A stretch of DNA of 64,000 nucleotides. Source: Styela clava (lineage: Eukaryota; Chordata; Ascidiacea; Stolidobranchia; Styelidae). The translations under genes and the position numbers were made by a program. Under the pieces are notes generated by a model, which worked only from the letters and a program-made list of their open reading frames with translations, made no database searches and was not told the origin of the DNA. The stretch lies in NCBI RefSeq assembly GCF_964204865.1, contig NC_135261.1, forward strand, positions 14,756,001 to 14,820,000. The letters are read 5' to 3'. The stretch's first letter is position 1. Every line of letters starts with the position of its first letter. Below are positions 1 through 10,970 of the stretch, in pieces.

Positions 1-603
1 TATAATAAATTTTTTAGGCTTGGCCAATTCAACTGGTTGTTCAATGGTTATTGGGAGATATTTGGGAAGTCTGGGCAATGGAAATTCCATGTTTCAAGCT
101 GATAAATGACGATTTTCTATTTTTCCAGAAGTTCTGAACTTTTTACTCCGGTAGGGAAAAATAGTAAATTTTATAATAAATAATAATAATAAATAATAAT
201 AATAAATAATAATAAAAAAAAAATAAAAAATAATAATAAAAAAAAAAAAAAAAATAAAAAAAAATAAAAAAAAAATAAATAAATAATAATAAAAATAAAA
301 AATAATAATAAAATAAAAAATAAGTCTAGAATGAATGTCATAAAGTCCGTCAAAAAGCTAACGTCGATAATCGCCTGTTGTTTCTAATTCCAACAAGCCG
401 TAAGTGGGCGACGTGGAGTAAGGAGAATAGAGTTTAGGTACAATCAAAAGTCACCATGTAAATCGCAAAAAAAAACGGCTTGGCGTGGAGAAGCCAAGTG
501 CAATTAACAATTTTGGCATGAAAAGGGTGAAAGATGCAATGCGCCACCTCTAATCATGCAATGCGCCACGTTTGGCGCATGCGCCATAGGTTGGCCACCC
601 CTG
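1..603. mobile_element. One end of a hAT-type element, other end not seen
   Basis: The segment ends at 603 with GGTTGGCCACCCCTG, the inverse of a common hAT terminus (CAGGGGTGGCCAACC). Just inside are subterminal repeats: ATGCAATGCGCCAC twice and GGCGCATGCGCC. The matching other end lies outside the window or is lost, so the left limit is a placeholder and no duplication can be tested. Confidence 0.5.
170..330. repeat. AAT/TAA-rich low-complexity tract
   Basis: About 160 bp made almost only of A and T in ATA, AAT and A-run units. An open frame on the minus strand through it (rich in F, I, L, Y) is compositional and is not a gene. Confidence 0.9.
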
Positions 604-1214
604 ATCTAGGGGTTTTGGTCTAACTTTTCAACTACCTAAAGTAGAGAAATAGAACCTAAATTGCCTCTTTACCTCCACTAAGAACCACTCCCAAAGCCTC
701 AAAAAACATCAATACCAATTAACATTACTCGATATTTAATGTTTAATCACATTAATAATTAAAATTTGTATTTGTATTGAAACTTGCCTGTTATCACGTA
801 TATCTTAGGGTGGAGATCAAAAACCTCACTTAACTTAAACCTGGATTAAGACTAATCTCAGATTAGTTAAACTCGGCTTAACTTCGAAAGTTAACCGGAG
901 ATCAAAAACCTAGTTTAGCGGTTACTTAACTAATCCTGGTTTAAGTCCGACGTCACGAGGCATTTCATCAAAACGTCGTGGCATGTTGCTCTTTGACCCC
1001 GTACTCCCATGGCGATGACAACGCGAAACCAATTTTGTTGCAATTTGATGTCTTTGCAAAGTCGGTTTTTGATGTATTTCGTTGATTTTTCCGAAGCAAA
1101 GCAAGCTGCGCGAGAGAACTACGAAGAGCTGACGCGCATTACCCGAAATATCAAAATAATAACAATTTATCATAAATAGAATTCTTCCCACTACTGGTAC
1201 CGTACAGTCTAAAA

Positions 1215-1746
1215 CAGGGTCAGCCAACCTTTTTGGTCGAAGGGCCACATGTGATTCATTATTAATTGCGCGGGCCACTTGACTTGGTAGTTATGATCTA
1301 GTTTTGCTACACTACTACAGGTTAATAATAAAAAAATGCCTCACATCAAACTTTCACAATTATTAGAACAATAAAACTGTTGTTTTCCAACCATTGACGG
1401 GGCGCCATCAGTGGTTATTCCCGAAAGTTTAGCCAAAGACAAGACGCTTGATCATTTTTATCACAGCTCTCGAAAAATCAATGCCTCTAGTCGTACCCTT
1501 AACAGGGGCAATGGCTGTGGTCTCCACGGTAATTTTATATCATCATTAACTACCCGCAAGAAGATAGCAAGTCACCAACTGAGCAGTAAACCTAATGTCA
1601 GCGCTTCGTCAAGAGCAAGGAATACAATAAAAAATTTCCCGCTTTTGCAATTAAAACTCCCAAGCTCTTCAACACGACGAGTTATGGTCTTTCTTGACAG
1701 GCTATTTTTGACATATGGCCCGCGGGCCACGAGTTGGACGACCCTG
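1215..1746. mobile_element. hAT element nested in the Harbinger-like element
   Basis: Termini are CAGGGTCAGCCAACC at 1215 and the inverse GTTGGACGACCCTG finishing at 1746. The flanking octamers are GTCTAAAA (1207-1214) and GTCTACAA (1747-1754), matching at seven of eight bases, as expected of an 8-bp hAT target duplication with one later change. GGGCCAC/GGCCCGCGGGCCAC boxes sit just inside both ends. The body carries a decayed transposase on the minus strand. Confidence 0.85.
1380..1713 (-). pseudogene. Decayed hAT transposase fragment (ZBED5/GTF2IRD2-like group)
   Basis: Read on the minus strand, the segment gives SRKTITRRVEELG, then a short block ending FLALDEA, then after several stop codons and a frame change GITTDGAPSMVGKQQ. 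These match, in order, conserved blocks of the hAT transposases related to ZBED5, SCAND3 and GTF2IRD2, including the catalytic-core string TTDGAP-MVGK. Stops interrupt it at about 1575 and again near 1457, and both ends are missing, so it is inactive. An open frame on the plus strand over the same bases is a shadow. Confidence 0.7.
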
Positions 1747-2250
1747 GTCTACAACACCAATTGAATCTAATATTTTTCTCCTAAAACCTCAGACTTAAAT
1801 TATAGAACCCACATCCTACTTAAGAGTGAAAACAGACGAAAAGAACACACTTTAGCTGAAAACCTATCCCTGGCAAGTTCTGGGCCACAGGTATCTACAT
1901 ATTTAACATTTTATTATTTTAAAAATTTGTATTGCAAAAATAACTAATATTCATTTGTTCAAATGACTGCTAAAATGTACTGACATTCAAGAAATGGAAA
2001 AAGTATAGAGTCAATTCGGAAGAGGTGCTAAATTTTATCCTGGCTCTACAGCTTTGAGACAGGAATGTGTCAACGTAATGCACACAGACACAGGTGCAAT
2101 CATAGTTGTTGCTTTCGTTGCTATTTAAAAGTTTAATTTACTTCCTCTGCGGAAGACTCGCCAAGTGACGAAAATTTGACATAACTACGTTTCCTTCAAA
2201 TGTTTTAGCATGCAGGAATTATTTGTTTGTTAAGCTTAGGTTAACCGGGT

Positions 2251-2310
2251 TCCACATATTTGTTGGACACAAAGGCGGCTTCCACGTATTTGTTAGACAC
2301 GAAGGCGTAG
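2251..2310. repeat. Two-copy 30-bp tandem repeat
   Basis: TCCACATATTTGTTGGACAC at 2251 recurs as TCCACGTATTTGTTAGACAC at 2281, each followed by (A/G)AAGGCG; the two 30-bp units differ at about five positions. It lies in the body of the 3.4-kb element. Confidence 0.6.
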
Positions 2311-4228
2311 AATAAAGCACTGCTGGAACCTTGACTTGACAACACTTTTACTATAATCCTATCCATAACAGTTGTTTGTCTTCTGACCTGAACAATATAA
2401 ATAAAAATACAGGGTTAAAGATAGTATATTGACGAAGTGCGCTAGATATTAAAGAAGCAAATTCGATCTAGGCAATGACTAAAACCGAATAATTTGTATT
2501 CGAATTTGTACAAATTTTTTTGTATTCTGAAATGATATTTTTGAATTAAATAAAATCCAATGTAGGTATATCTAATTATATGAATTTGAAAAAGTAAAAC
2601 AGTAGAGTATTTTCAGTTTTCAGATATTGAATGAAGGCTCTTTTGTCTTCGATTGTGATTGCATGTCGAACAACTTTGCTCTACTCTAAAATCATGTGAC
2701 ACTAGCCTGCATGTAACAAGAAATGATTAATGGGAATGATTTTGAAAAGTTTGTCACATCTCGGTTACTTGAACAGATCTGTGACAATACCAATAAGTAA
2801 TTTACCTTAAGCATTTGGTTGATAAAAGTATCCTCACATTATACGAATAATTCAGATTATACACACAAACTAAAAATAATTTGTATTTAACAGCTGATAG
2901 TAAAGAGGCTCCCATTTTTACTGAAAATTGCGAACATAAATTTAGGACAGTTTACATACAAATAATATGGCATTTAAATAGTGACAAACTCACAAATTTG
3001 CTCTTCCAATATAGCTGATGAAATTGATCATCATCATGGCACTCAGACAGTTTACTTGACTTGAAACAGCTGTAGAAATAAATGAAAAATCAGGAAACAA
3101 TGTTACATTAAAGAAATAGTTATGATAGCATGAACCATTGTATTCATGATAAGTTATTAGCAATATATATTATTATCAAAATACTTATTCCTGCATTCTA
3201 GCATTTGGTGAAATTCATGGGCATGGTTCTACAATATTCTAGTTTCATCTTATATAGCAAGAGTCAGAATCATTAATACCATAAATATCGTACATCTGTG
3301 CATACAGCATACTAATAACATGCAATATGTTTTTTCATTGGTGTATATCAAAACATCCAGCCAACCTTCTGCTATCTATTCGCTTCTTGCCTATTTATTT
3401 GATCCAACTTCGGAAACTTGCAGACTTGTGAAATAGCCGATGACAAGATACATACACCGTGGCACAGTGCAGTAGTGATACATGGATATCGTAGGTAAAT
3501 CTCAGTTCTGCTCATACACAAAATATACCCAAAAGGAATATTTTGGGCACTGGTAGATCTAAATATATCATTTTTGTTAAAACATTTTGAAGTGTATATT
3601 ACTGTATTAGGACTAGGAATACGGTACTGGGCCATATGTCTGTTTATGACAAGAACCCATATAGCAATAGACTACTGGTACAACTGTATTCTACAATCTA
3701 AGCTAAAATAAATCTTCACAAAAACTGCTAAGAAAATTAAAAAAACGCAAATACCGAAATATATCAATACGCCAGGTATGTATTTACCTTACTAGATTTA
3801 TTATAGTATAGCCCAATTCCACGTTGTAAATAATTTTGTTCGGGCGTAGTACGGTAGATACAGCACAGGTACCGTACCACCGCAAATGCTACCGTACATA
3901 TCGCAGCCTCGTGGTACAGGTATACAATTATTTATTAGTTGTGACGCTTGTACAGAGCTCCCTGCTACTCCTTTTGTAGTCCCAGAATACAATATAGATT
4001 GCACGGTAAGCGATAACATCCAATACGACAAGCGCCGCAATCCAAATGCACTCGACAAACCGAGTTAAACCACCTCCAGACCAGGTTTGAAAAATCGCCG
4101 ATTTTAAGTCGAGATTTACGTCACAGAAAGTTAAACCACCTTTCTGATCCGGACTTAACCGCCGATCCAAAGTTAAACTCCGATTCGAGGTTAAACTACC
4201 TTTTTGATCTCCACCCTTAATCTTCGTT

Positions 4229-4809
4229 TTAGCTGCTGTTTTTCTTTAACTGTTTTTGTATTCCACGAATCCTATTGTCCATCTTGTTGTTATTATTTTG
4301 GCTGCAGTAGCTACTTTGCTTATACATTTGCTCTAATTTTTTGAATACTTTTTCAAGTAGTGTTGTTACATCTTGGCATCCAGTTACATTGATTAATACA
4401 TTGAGGTATTCGCTCATGAATGATTTGAAAATGTTTTTCTCCTTTATCAAGTGTCAGATGTTCAATGATGTGATGAAGGAAATAAATTTCAGCTGCTTGC
4501 ATGTATTGAGATAGCCATTCTAATGTTCCCCATAAGCATGTTTTGTTGTGAAATCTTTTCTTTCTATCACTTTTGTAAGCGTAATTTTTTTTAACAATAT
4601 GAGTTTATGACTAGCTGAAATTCCTTCACTGTGATACATTTTTCTAATAACATATCCTGCTGTGTAATCTAAAATTTCGATTCGTTTGACTGTGAGATTG
4701 GTGGTTATTACGCTTTTACATTTAGTATTATAGACAGTGCTGCCATCGATATGATGGGCGCGGCTCAAAAAGTCCCCCATCCCCTTGAAAATTACTGTCT
4801 ACGCCCCTG
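4229..4809 (-). pseudogene. Transposase remnant next to a CAGGGGCGTAG terminus
   Basis: On the minus strand an element-like end, CAGGGGCGTAGACAGTAA, starts at 4809 and reads inward to a frame with the string ILDYTAGYVIRKM, then, past stops at about 4520 and 4455, KNIFKSFMSEYLNVLINV and a polar tail ending at 4229. The YxAGYVxRKM string resembles a segment near the C-terminus of P-element/THAP9-like and some hAT transposases. The family is not certain. The other end seems lost against the Harbinger-like element at 4216. Confidence 0.45.
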
Positions 4810-4852
4810 TATCCAGGTACCTCTGCATCTGCATTTTCCGTTTACATATATG

Positions 4853-5878
4853 CCAGTCTGGATTTCATGGCCTTTTTGAACGAGAAATCGGGCGTGCAAT
4901 CAGAAATTCCCGCGTGCAAATAAGAATTCCTGGCGTGCAATTATAGCTCACGACGTGCAAAACAACTGCACTCGCGTGCAACTGACTTTGACATCAGATA
5001 CCTCTCAATACATCCGCGTAAAATTACCGGTATCGGATAAAAAATACGTTGAATCAGAGAAAAAATGGACGTTTGACCTTTGACCCCAAACATTATTTCT
5101 ACAGTTTGTCGCTAATTTTGAGAGTGTTTGTGCGACTTTGGATACCGGTACTGTTCAGTACATCCGCGTAAAATTATTGGATAAAAAATACGTTGAACCA
5201 GAGCAAAATGGACATACTTTGTCATTAATTTTGGTAGTGTTTTTACGTAGAATTAATGGATAAAAAATACGTCAAATTAGAGCAAAATGAACGTTTGACC
5301 TTTGACCCCAAACATTATTTTCATACTTTGTCACTAATTTTGGGAGTGTTTGAGCAACTTCAGATACCGGTACTGTTCAGTACATTCGTGTAAAATTATT
5401 GTATGAAAAATACGCTGAATCAGAGCCGTACTTGGCCATTGGTGCGGAGGCGATCTTTTCGTCCATAACTATTCTCACGGGATTCCTATTTCCTATCATT
5501 CAACACGATATGGACCTTTCCCCGAGCATCGACTTCTTTGTTTACTTCGTGACATTGGCCAATCAGCAAGATGCGAAAAAGCACGTAACAATGAGAGGAA
5601 TTTTTCGCGGGTCAAAGGTTGGGGAAAGGTCCATGGTCTTTTTGCTTCGCAATATTTCGATCAGACCAAATCTTGCAGGCTGGTATTTGTCGACAATTGT
5701 GGAGTTATAATATTTTGGCATCTTTATATTACTGGATTATTGATTTTAAAACCATTTAAAGCGATTTACATTGGTGAGCAGTTGCAAATTTTCGGCGTGC
5801 AAAATTGATTTCGCTCGCGTGCATTTTTGCGGAGCGCTAGCGCCCTCGGGCGTGCACCTGCCATGGAATCCAGTCTGG
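4853..5878. mobile_element. 1.0-kb DNA element with 8-bp flanking repeat and CGTGCA box clusters
   Basis: The termini are imperfect inverted repeats: CCAGTCTGGATTTCATGGC at 4853 and GCCATGGAATCCAGTCTGG ending at 5878. The octamer CATATATG stands directly outside both ends (4845-4852 and 5879-5886); because it is a palindrome it could also belong to the inverted repeats, so its reading as a hAT-type duplication is not certain. CGTGCA boxes cluster inside both ends, five on the left and three on the right. The centre holds about 150-bp tandem repeats. No transposase was recognised. Confidence 0.65.
5011..5410. repeat. About 150-bp tandem repeat array inside the 1.0-kb element
   Basis: Units begin CATCCGCGTAAAATTA at 5011, CATCCGCGTAAAATTATTGG at 5161, a truncated unit near 5255, and CATTCGTGTAAAATTATT at 5383. 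Each full unit continues through GGATAAAAAATACGTTGAA and, in two units, TTTGACCTTTGACCCCAAAC. Spacing is about 150 bp for the complete units; the third is internally shortened. Confidence 0.8.
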
Positions 5879-6200
5879 CATATATGTTTTTAACAACACC
5901 ACTACTCTGCACTACTATAATTTCAGCCAGAATATTAGAATATTCTGACACGTTGTATATAATTTCCACGCGTATATAATGCTCACTTGGAGTCACAAAG
6001 CCCAATAAAAATATTATCGTACAACGGAAGAACATGACCGAACATTCAATACAATAAATTTTGAAATAGTGTTAAATTACGGACAACCAAGAAAAAATGG
6101 CATTTGCAAATTATGGAGCTTAGTATAAGTTTAATAGGTTATTATCTCAAAAACCAACATCAAAGGCAGTATTACGATATAATGGGGCGATACAAAAACT

Positions 6201-6225
6201 TATATAATATATATATATATATTAT
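6201..6225. repeat. (TA)n microsatellite
   Basis: An alternating TA tract interrupted once, at the edge of the repeat cluster that follows. Confidence 0.85.
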
Positions 6226-6264
6226 TACAACAGAAAAATAGAAGCACGTATTGACATTACATTA

Positions 6265-7218
6265 CATATTACCAAACATAGTGTTTATTTTGTTTATTAT
6301 TATATTTTATTTTGTTCACCTGTTTCAGGAACAATTGGGGTGAGACATATATGAAAGGGGGTTTGTATTTCGACTAAATTTACTAAATAATTGAACAATT
6401 ACCTTTTTACTTTGTCATACATCAATACTGTAAGTCTAATACACTTGCAATGAGTGACGGAGAGTATAAAATAGCAAAGATATATTCACGTCCGCTTGTG
6501 GATTCTTTGAATAAATAGAAAAGTTGTTGTTTTTGTTTTTGAGGAGGTGATTTATTGAAAACTTAATAAAATAAAAATAAAAGCAATATTACTATACATT
6601 TGGAGAAAAAAAGAAATCTTATTGCTTCGATTCTATTGTTCAATAATTTGGTAAATTTAGTTGAAATAAAACCTCTTTGAAATAGTTTCAGTATACATTG
6701 TTCAGAACTCGAAAAATATATGCCATGTTTGTTATTATAAATGGCTATGTCAAAAAATGCTGCTATTATTCTGCTATTTTCAAAATTTCCGAATGTTTCG
6801 TAATGCTGTCTTTACTGAAGGTTCTCTAGAAATCGCCCATCCAAAAACGATAATTTTTTGAAATGTTTTAAAGAATTCACGAAAAGACGTAAAAAATTTT
6901 TTGTTATTTCATACTCTCCACAACTCAGTGCAAGTGTATCAGACGTACACTATTGATGTATGAACAAAGTGAAGAAGATATTTGTTTATTTATAGGTAAA
7001 TTTAGTTGAGATACAAAACCCCCTTAAACTAAGTTACATCTACATTGTTCATAACAATAAACATATATGCTATGTTTGGTAGTACTGTATTTATATCCAC
7101 GTCAAAACGTGCTGCTACTGTTCTGCCATAATATAATCGACTCTATAAGGGTTTTTCTTTTCTCCCGATGTGTTGTGATGCTGCCTTTGTTGGAGGTTTT
7201 TGAGAAATGATTGTCTAA
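6265..7218. repeat. Complex of inverted and direct repeats, possible old foldback element
   Basis: The segment 6265-6480 is inverted at about 6905-7090: TACATCAATACTGTAAGTCT with its neighbours is the imperfect inverse of the bases around 6945-6970, and ACCAAACATAG at 6272 is the inverse of CTATGTTTGGT at 7070. In addition 6650-6842 repeats in direct order at 6993-7218, sharing GTAAATTTAGTTGA, ATGC(C/T)ATGTTTG and GCTGCTA. The three partial copies are strongly diverged. No coding frame is seen. Confidence 0.6.
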
Positions 7219-7689
7219 ATTCTAAAAACATGTCAATGCGGAAATTTATTCATTTTCAAATAGATCTTGAAAACGCACAAAATTTTGTTATGCACTATTA
7301 CAGTAGATTTACCCTGTTTAATATATATCAACAAGATTATTAAAAAAATTACTAATTGTTTTACTTTATTTAATATCGTGAAACTAATCAAAATTTCCAC
7401 TTCCTAACATAAATTTGAGTGGGAACATTTTTTACGCGAGGGGATTTATTTGCGATTCTGTCAGCTCCAATTTTGCGCTGTCTTGATAACCTCGCAGATG
7501 ATGTTTTACCGGCCAACAGTAGGATGTTTAACCTTTTACATTACGGCATTTAATAATTCTGTACCTTTGACTTTACAAATTATAATCTAGTTTGGATTGT
7601 AATTAGCAGAATCTCTGAAAATTTATTTCACCGGTAATTGATATCACATAAAGGACAAGCTGGGTAATACTGTGTCAAGTTTTTTCACA

Positions 7690-9632
7690 ATGGATCCGGA
7701 AAATTGTGCATCTTATCAAGAGATTATAGCAGGAATACAAAAGAAGGAGTTGATAGTTGTTGATGTGAGAAGTCCCCATGAAATAGAAGGTTCTGGAAAA
7801 ATTGAATGTGATAGGTAAGAGAACTGTTTTAAATGAATTGGCACACTGCAACTTGCTGACTTGTCTGTCTGTCTGTGTCACATAAAATCTGTTATATTAC
7901 AGTACAGCAATGTTTACTCCAGGGAGAGGAAAATTCATAAAATGTCTCAATCATGTAAAATAGACTAAACACCGAAATACAGTATTTTCCTCAAATAAAT
8001 GAATATTGTTGGTGCATTTACATTTGACAATTATGCTTTATCGTACTGATTTTGCATAGATTATTTGGGTCTGGTATAGTTAAGTACCACATGCACTTCT
8101 AGTTGGCCTGTCGTAACAATTTTTGCATATGTCATTCCTAACCCCCACCTGACTACGCCACCAAAAAATTTTGTCACTACATCGTCACAGTGGCATAATA
8201 AAGACCTCCAAAGTGTATGAATGGACGTCCAAAACGCGCAGATGATCACCCAAAATCGAGCAAGCTATTCTCTGGTTTTCTCATTGCAACGATCCCGATA
8301 TGAGAGAGACTGATGGCGTTAGTGATTTCTTTATCGTCGGCTCATCCATGCCGTTTCGGGCTATCTTAGCTGTACTTTGGGGAGCTCTATGACATGATTG
8401 TGACCTCGTAGTGACTTGATTTTTGGATGACATAGTCAGGTGGGGGTTAGGAATAACATATGCAAAATTCGTTATGCTAGTTCATTTCGACTCCATGGTC
8501 GGCATAACAGGTGATAAAATAAAGCTGACTTAATAAGAATCAGAAAAGGTAAACGTTCAGAATATACAGATATAAGATGGAAGGAAATGAAACTCTAATT
8601 GTGAGAAAATACTAGATTCCATATTATGATGCCATTTCAAATTTAAAATTTAAGGAAGTGCCAATATCCTCCATCGCAAAAATTTGTCACTTGACTGGAC
8701 CGATTAATTTCCATCTAAACTTATGAATTCTCCAACTGTGGCAGAATTTTGCACAATAATAATATTATTATTAAAGGATAATCCTCGATAGATCAGCAGA
8801 CTATGTTTAAATGTCTCAAATATTCAAGAAAAACTTAAGAGGTTGTGGTGTGTAAATAAAGTAATGTAAATATTTTTGTATAAATATATAATAGCTGAGC
8901 AATCTCTCATGTTTGTTGAATTGTATCTATGTATCCTTCAAGATATGATAAGGCTCCAATTTCCTCTTGCGAATTTGTAAAAAATTTTGTATTCAGATTA
9001 TAAGTTTCAGTAACTATTCAATGAAAAATATCATTCTACAATACATATTTGTTTCATGTATTTCAGAATACATTTTTAGATCTATGTTTTCACTCTTAAA
9101 ACACATTTGCTGACTTAGGTATGACCTATTTTTGCAAAATTTGTTGAGGTCAGATCAGATTTTATAGGTTTGCATTGTGATTATAACATATACCATATTC
9201 TTCCATCTTGAATGCTGACCAGTTTAGATGTGGCAATTCTGTACTTTCATGTTTTGCATTAGTATTAATAAACATGGTTGATCATGATTTATTGATTATG
9301 CATGGTTGATTTGAATACCTGTGATCTTTTCTTCAGGAATATTCATTACTCTTTTTATCGTGAAAGTCACTGTGAATTTTTCTTTTTAAATACTTCCCAG
9401 GTGGCTGAATATACCAATCGCAGAAGTGAAAAATGCTTTTTCAATGGATGATGATAGTTTCAAATCAAAGTATGGAATAGCCAAACCTAAGAAAGAAGAT
9501 TCTGACCTAATTTTTAACTGTGGTTCTGGCAAACGCAGTGGTATGGCTATAAACGATGTCAAAAGTTTGGGATACACCAAAGCTCGCCATTATCCTGGGG
9601 GTTATGGAAAATGGAAACAAGAACCTCTATAA
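7690..9632 (+). CDS. Single-domain rhodanese (thiosulfate sulfurtransferase-like), two exons
   Basis: Exons are 7690-7814 and 9401-9632, joined by a GTAAGA donor and a CCCAG acceptor; the split codon restores Arg42. The product is 118 aa, the usual size of a single-domain rhodanese (TSTD1/TSTD3 or HSP67B2 type). Visible landmarks are the N-terminal strand VVDVRSPHE (residues 23-31), the WLNIP segment after the junction, and the six-residue active-site loop CGSGKR starting at Cys82, followed by a C-terminal HYPGGYGKW. Cys82 is expected to carry the persulfide in sulfur transfer from thiosulfate or a similar donor to an acceptor. There is no signal or mitochondrial targeting peptide, so a cytosolic protein is likely. 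The 1.6-kb intron holds a foldback element (8112-8477). The start ATG is the first in frame and begins the rhodanese fold directly. Family assignment is firm; the physiological substrate is not known. Confidence 0.93.
8112..8477. mobile_element. Foldback MITE-like element in the rhodanese intron
   Basis: About 100 bp at the left (from CGTAACAA, through TTTGCATATG, CCTAACCCCCACCTGACTA) is repeated inverted at the right (TAGTCAGGTGGGGGTTAGG to GCAAAATTCGTTATG, ending at about 8477). The core strings CCTAACCCCCACCTGACTA and TAGTCAGGTGGGGGTTAGG are exact inverses. It has no coding capacity. I could not settle a target duplication, so the outer limits are approximate. Confidence 0.65.
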
Positions 9633-10868
9633 GTATTATGTGAAGAAGGTCTTGGCTATCAGTCATGGTTATGTGTATTTTGTATATCATCCTGACAAAA
9701 CATATTTATCAGTTTGAAGCGTATCAATTTCATATTCACACTTTCATCTTTTGCATTCCATAATTTCTAACTAGTGGAAACGTATATTTCTAACTTCTTT
9801 TGACTATGTTGAGGCTATTGAGATTTGAAATTTGACTTTTAGTTTTTTCCGTAAAGGTTTACAGACTGACAGTAATTTAGTTGTATTTGTTACTTATTTC
9901 ATGACATCCAAAAAGATATACCACCCTATTCCTATTAGCTCATGATAGTTTTTGTTTTACATATTTGCACTTCTATTCTCAGGTTTATAGCTCTGCATTA
10001 TAATCTTGATTTTTATACAATTAGGAAATTGTTAACTTTATATTGATGAATAATATTATTATTGAGACTTGCCAATTTGTTATACTTTAAACATTGACTT
10101 GCCATCCTTTTGCCATAGACAATTAAAAATGTCTATTTAAATAATTTGATATTCTGGCAAGTAAATTTCAGTTTAAACTGAATTATTGTGACTGCCTTAT
10201 CAAATTCAGTCAAAAACAGTTTACATTCAATTTTAAAATATACATGTATTCAATATTCAGAATCAGAAACAAGTTTTGGGTGTGTATAAGCATTAGTACA
10301 TTCTTCTTCTTTGACCATCCTTGGCTACATCATATATATTTATAAATTATATGTATTTTATGACATGTGCAGTCTCTTTATATCTCTTGATAAGCAAAAT
10401 TACCATAAATATTAGGTTAGTAAGTTACAATTTAAAAGGGTTTTATATGCATTGTTGCATCCTTGTCATACTATTGTCCGATTCTGGCTATGCTGTCATT
10501 CATTGATAGTTTTGACTTCATACATATACACTAAATTTATAACTGATAACCGAGGGAATGAAAATCATGCACGATTTATACAAATATATGCACATTTTAG
10601 ATTGAACAATTGAATTCGTTAGTAAGGCATGGTCTTTTATGGTATATTTAATTTTTGTTCCGATTTAATATTTTGTGTAAGCAACATTCGAATATTTTTA
10701 AATTTATGTCAACTGTTGTCACTATAATTTACTTGTATTCTGTGCGATAAGCAACATTACTATAATTAGATGTAGCAAACAAATATAGTTTCAAAATAAC
10801 CTGAGAAGGTATTATTCATCTCAATCAGGAAAGAACAAAAAGTATGGGGACCGTTAGGTTACTTCGTT
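9633..10868. other. Rhodanese 3' flank, no further gene seen
   Basis: Presumed 3' untranslated and intergenic DNA. No canonical AATAAA close to the stop; an ATTAAA variant lies near 10122. Short open frames here look random. Confidence 0.5.
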
Positions 10869-10870
10869 CG

Positions 10871-10970
10871 GTGACCGTACATTTGAATCCACGTACATTT
10901 GAACCCATGTGTGTATCCGCGGGTTCAATGTATATGCGGGTGCTAAAACCCGTGGGTTAGGGTTAGTATG
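10871..10970. repeat. Solo half-copy of the GTACATTTGAACCC MITE family
   Basis: The bases from GTGACCGTACATTTGAA to GGGTGCTAAAACCCGTGGG match, inverted, the right arm of the element at 19493-20221 over about 95 bp (bases 20120-20219 there). Only one arm is present. Confidence 0.65.

Larger units (their letters stand above)
808..4216. mobile_element. PIF/Harbinger-like non-autonomous DNA transposon, 3.4 kb
   Basis: The left end is GGGTGGAGATCAAAAA at 808 and the right end is its inverse, TTTTTGATCTCCACCC, finishing at 4216. Both are flanked by the trinucleotide TTA (805-807 and 4217-4219), the target-site type used by PIF/Harbinger elements. Subterminal DNA on both sides is full of GTTAAAC/GTTTAAC-like boxes, and GGAGATCAAAAACCT recurs at 897-911. 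I found no transposase or Myb-like frame of its own, so it is non-autonomous or decayed. A hAT copy (1215-1746) is nested inside. Confidence 0.75.

Noticed and set aside
171..353. Minus-strand frame rich in F, L, I and Y
   Set aside because: It is the translation of an AAT/A-run low-complexity tract.
5399..5710. 103-residue plus-strand frame
   Set aside because: It lies wholly in a transposable element and has no recognised domain; part of it is the 80-bp module shared with another element.
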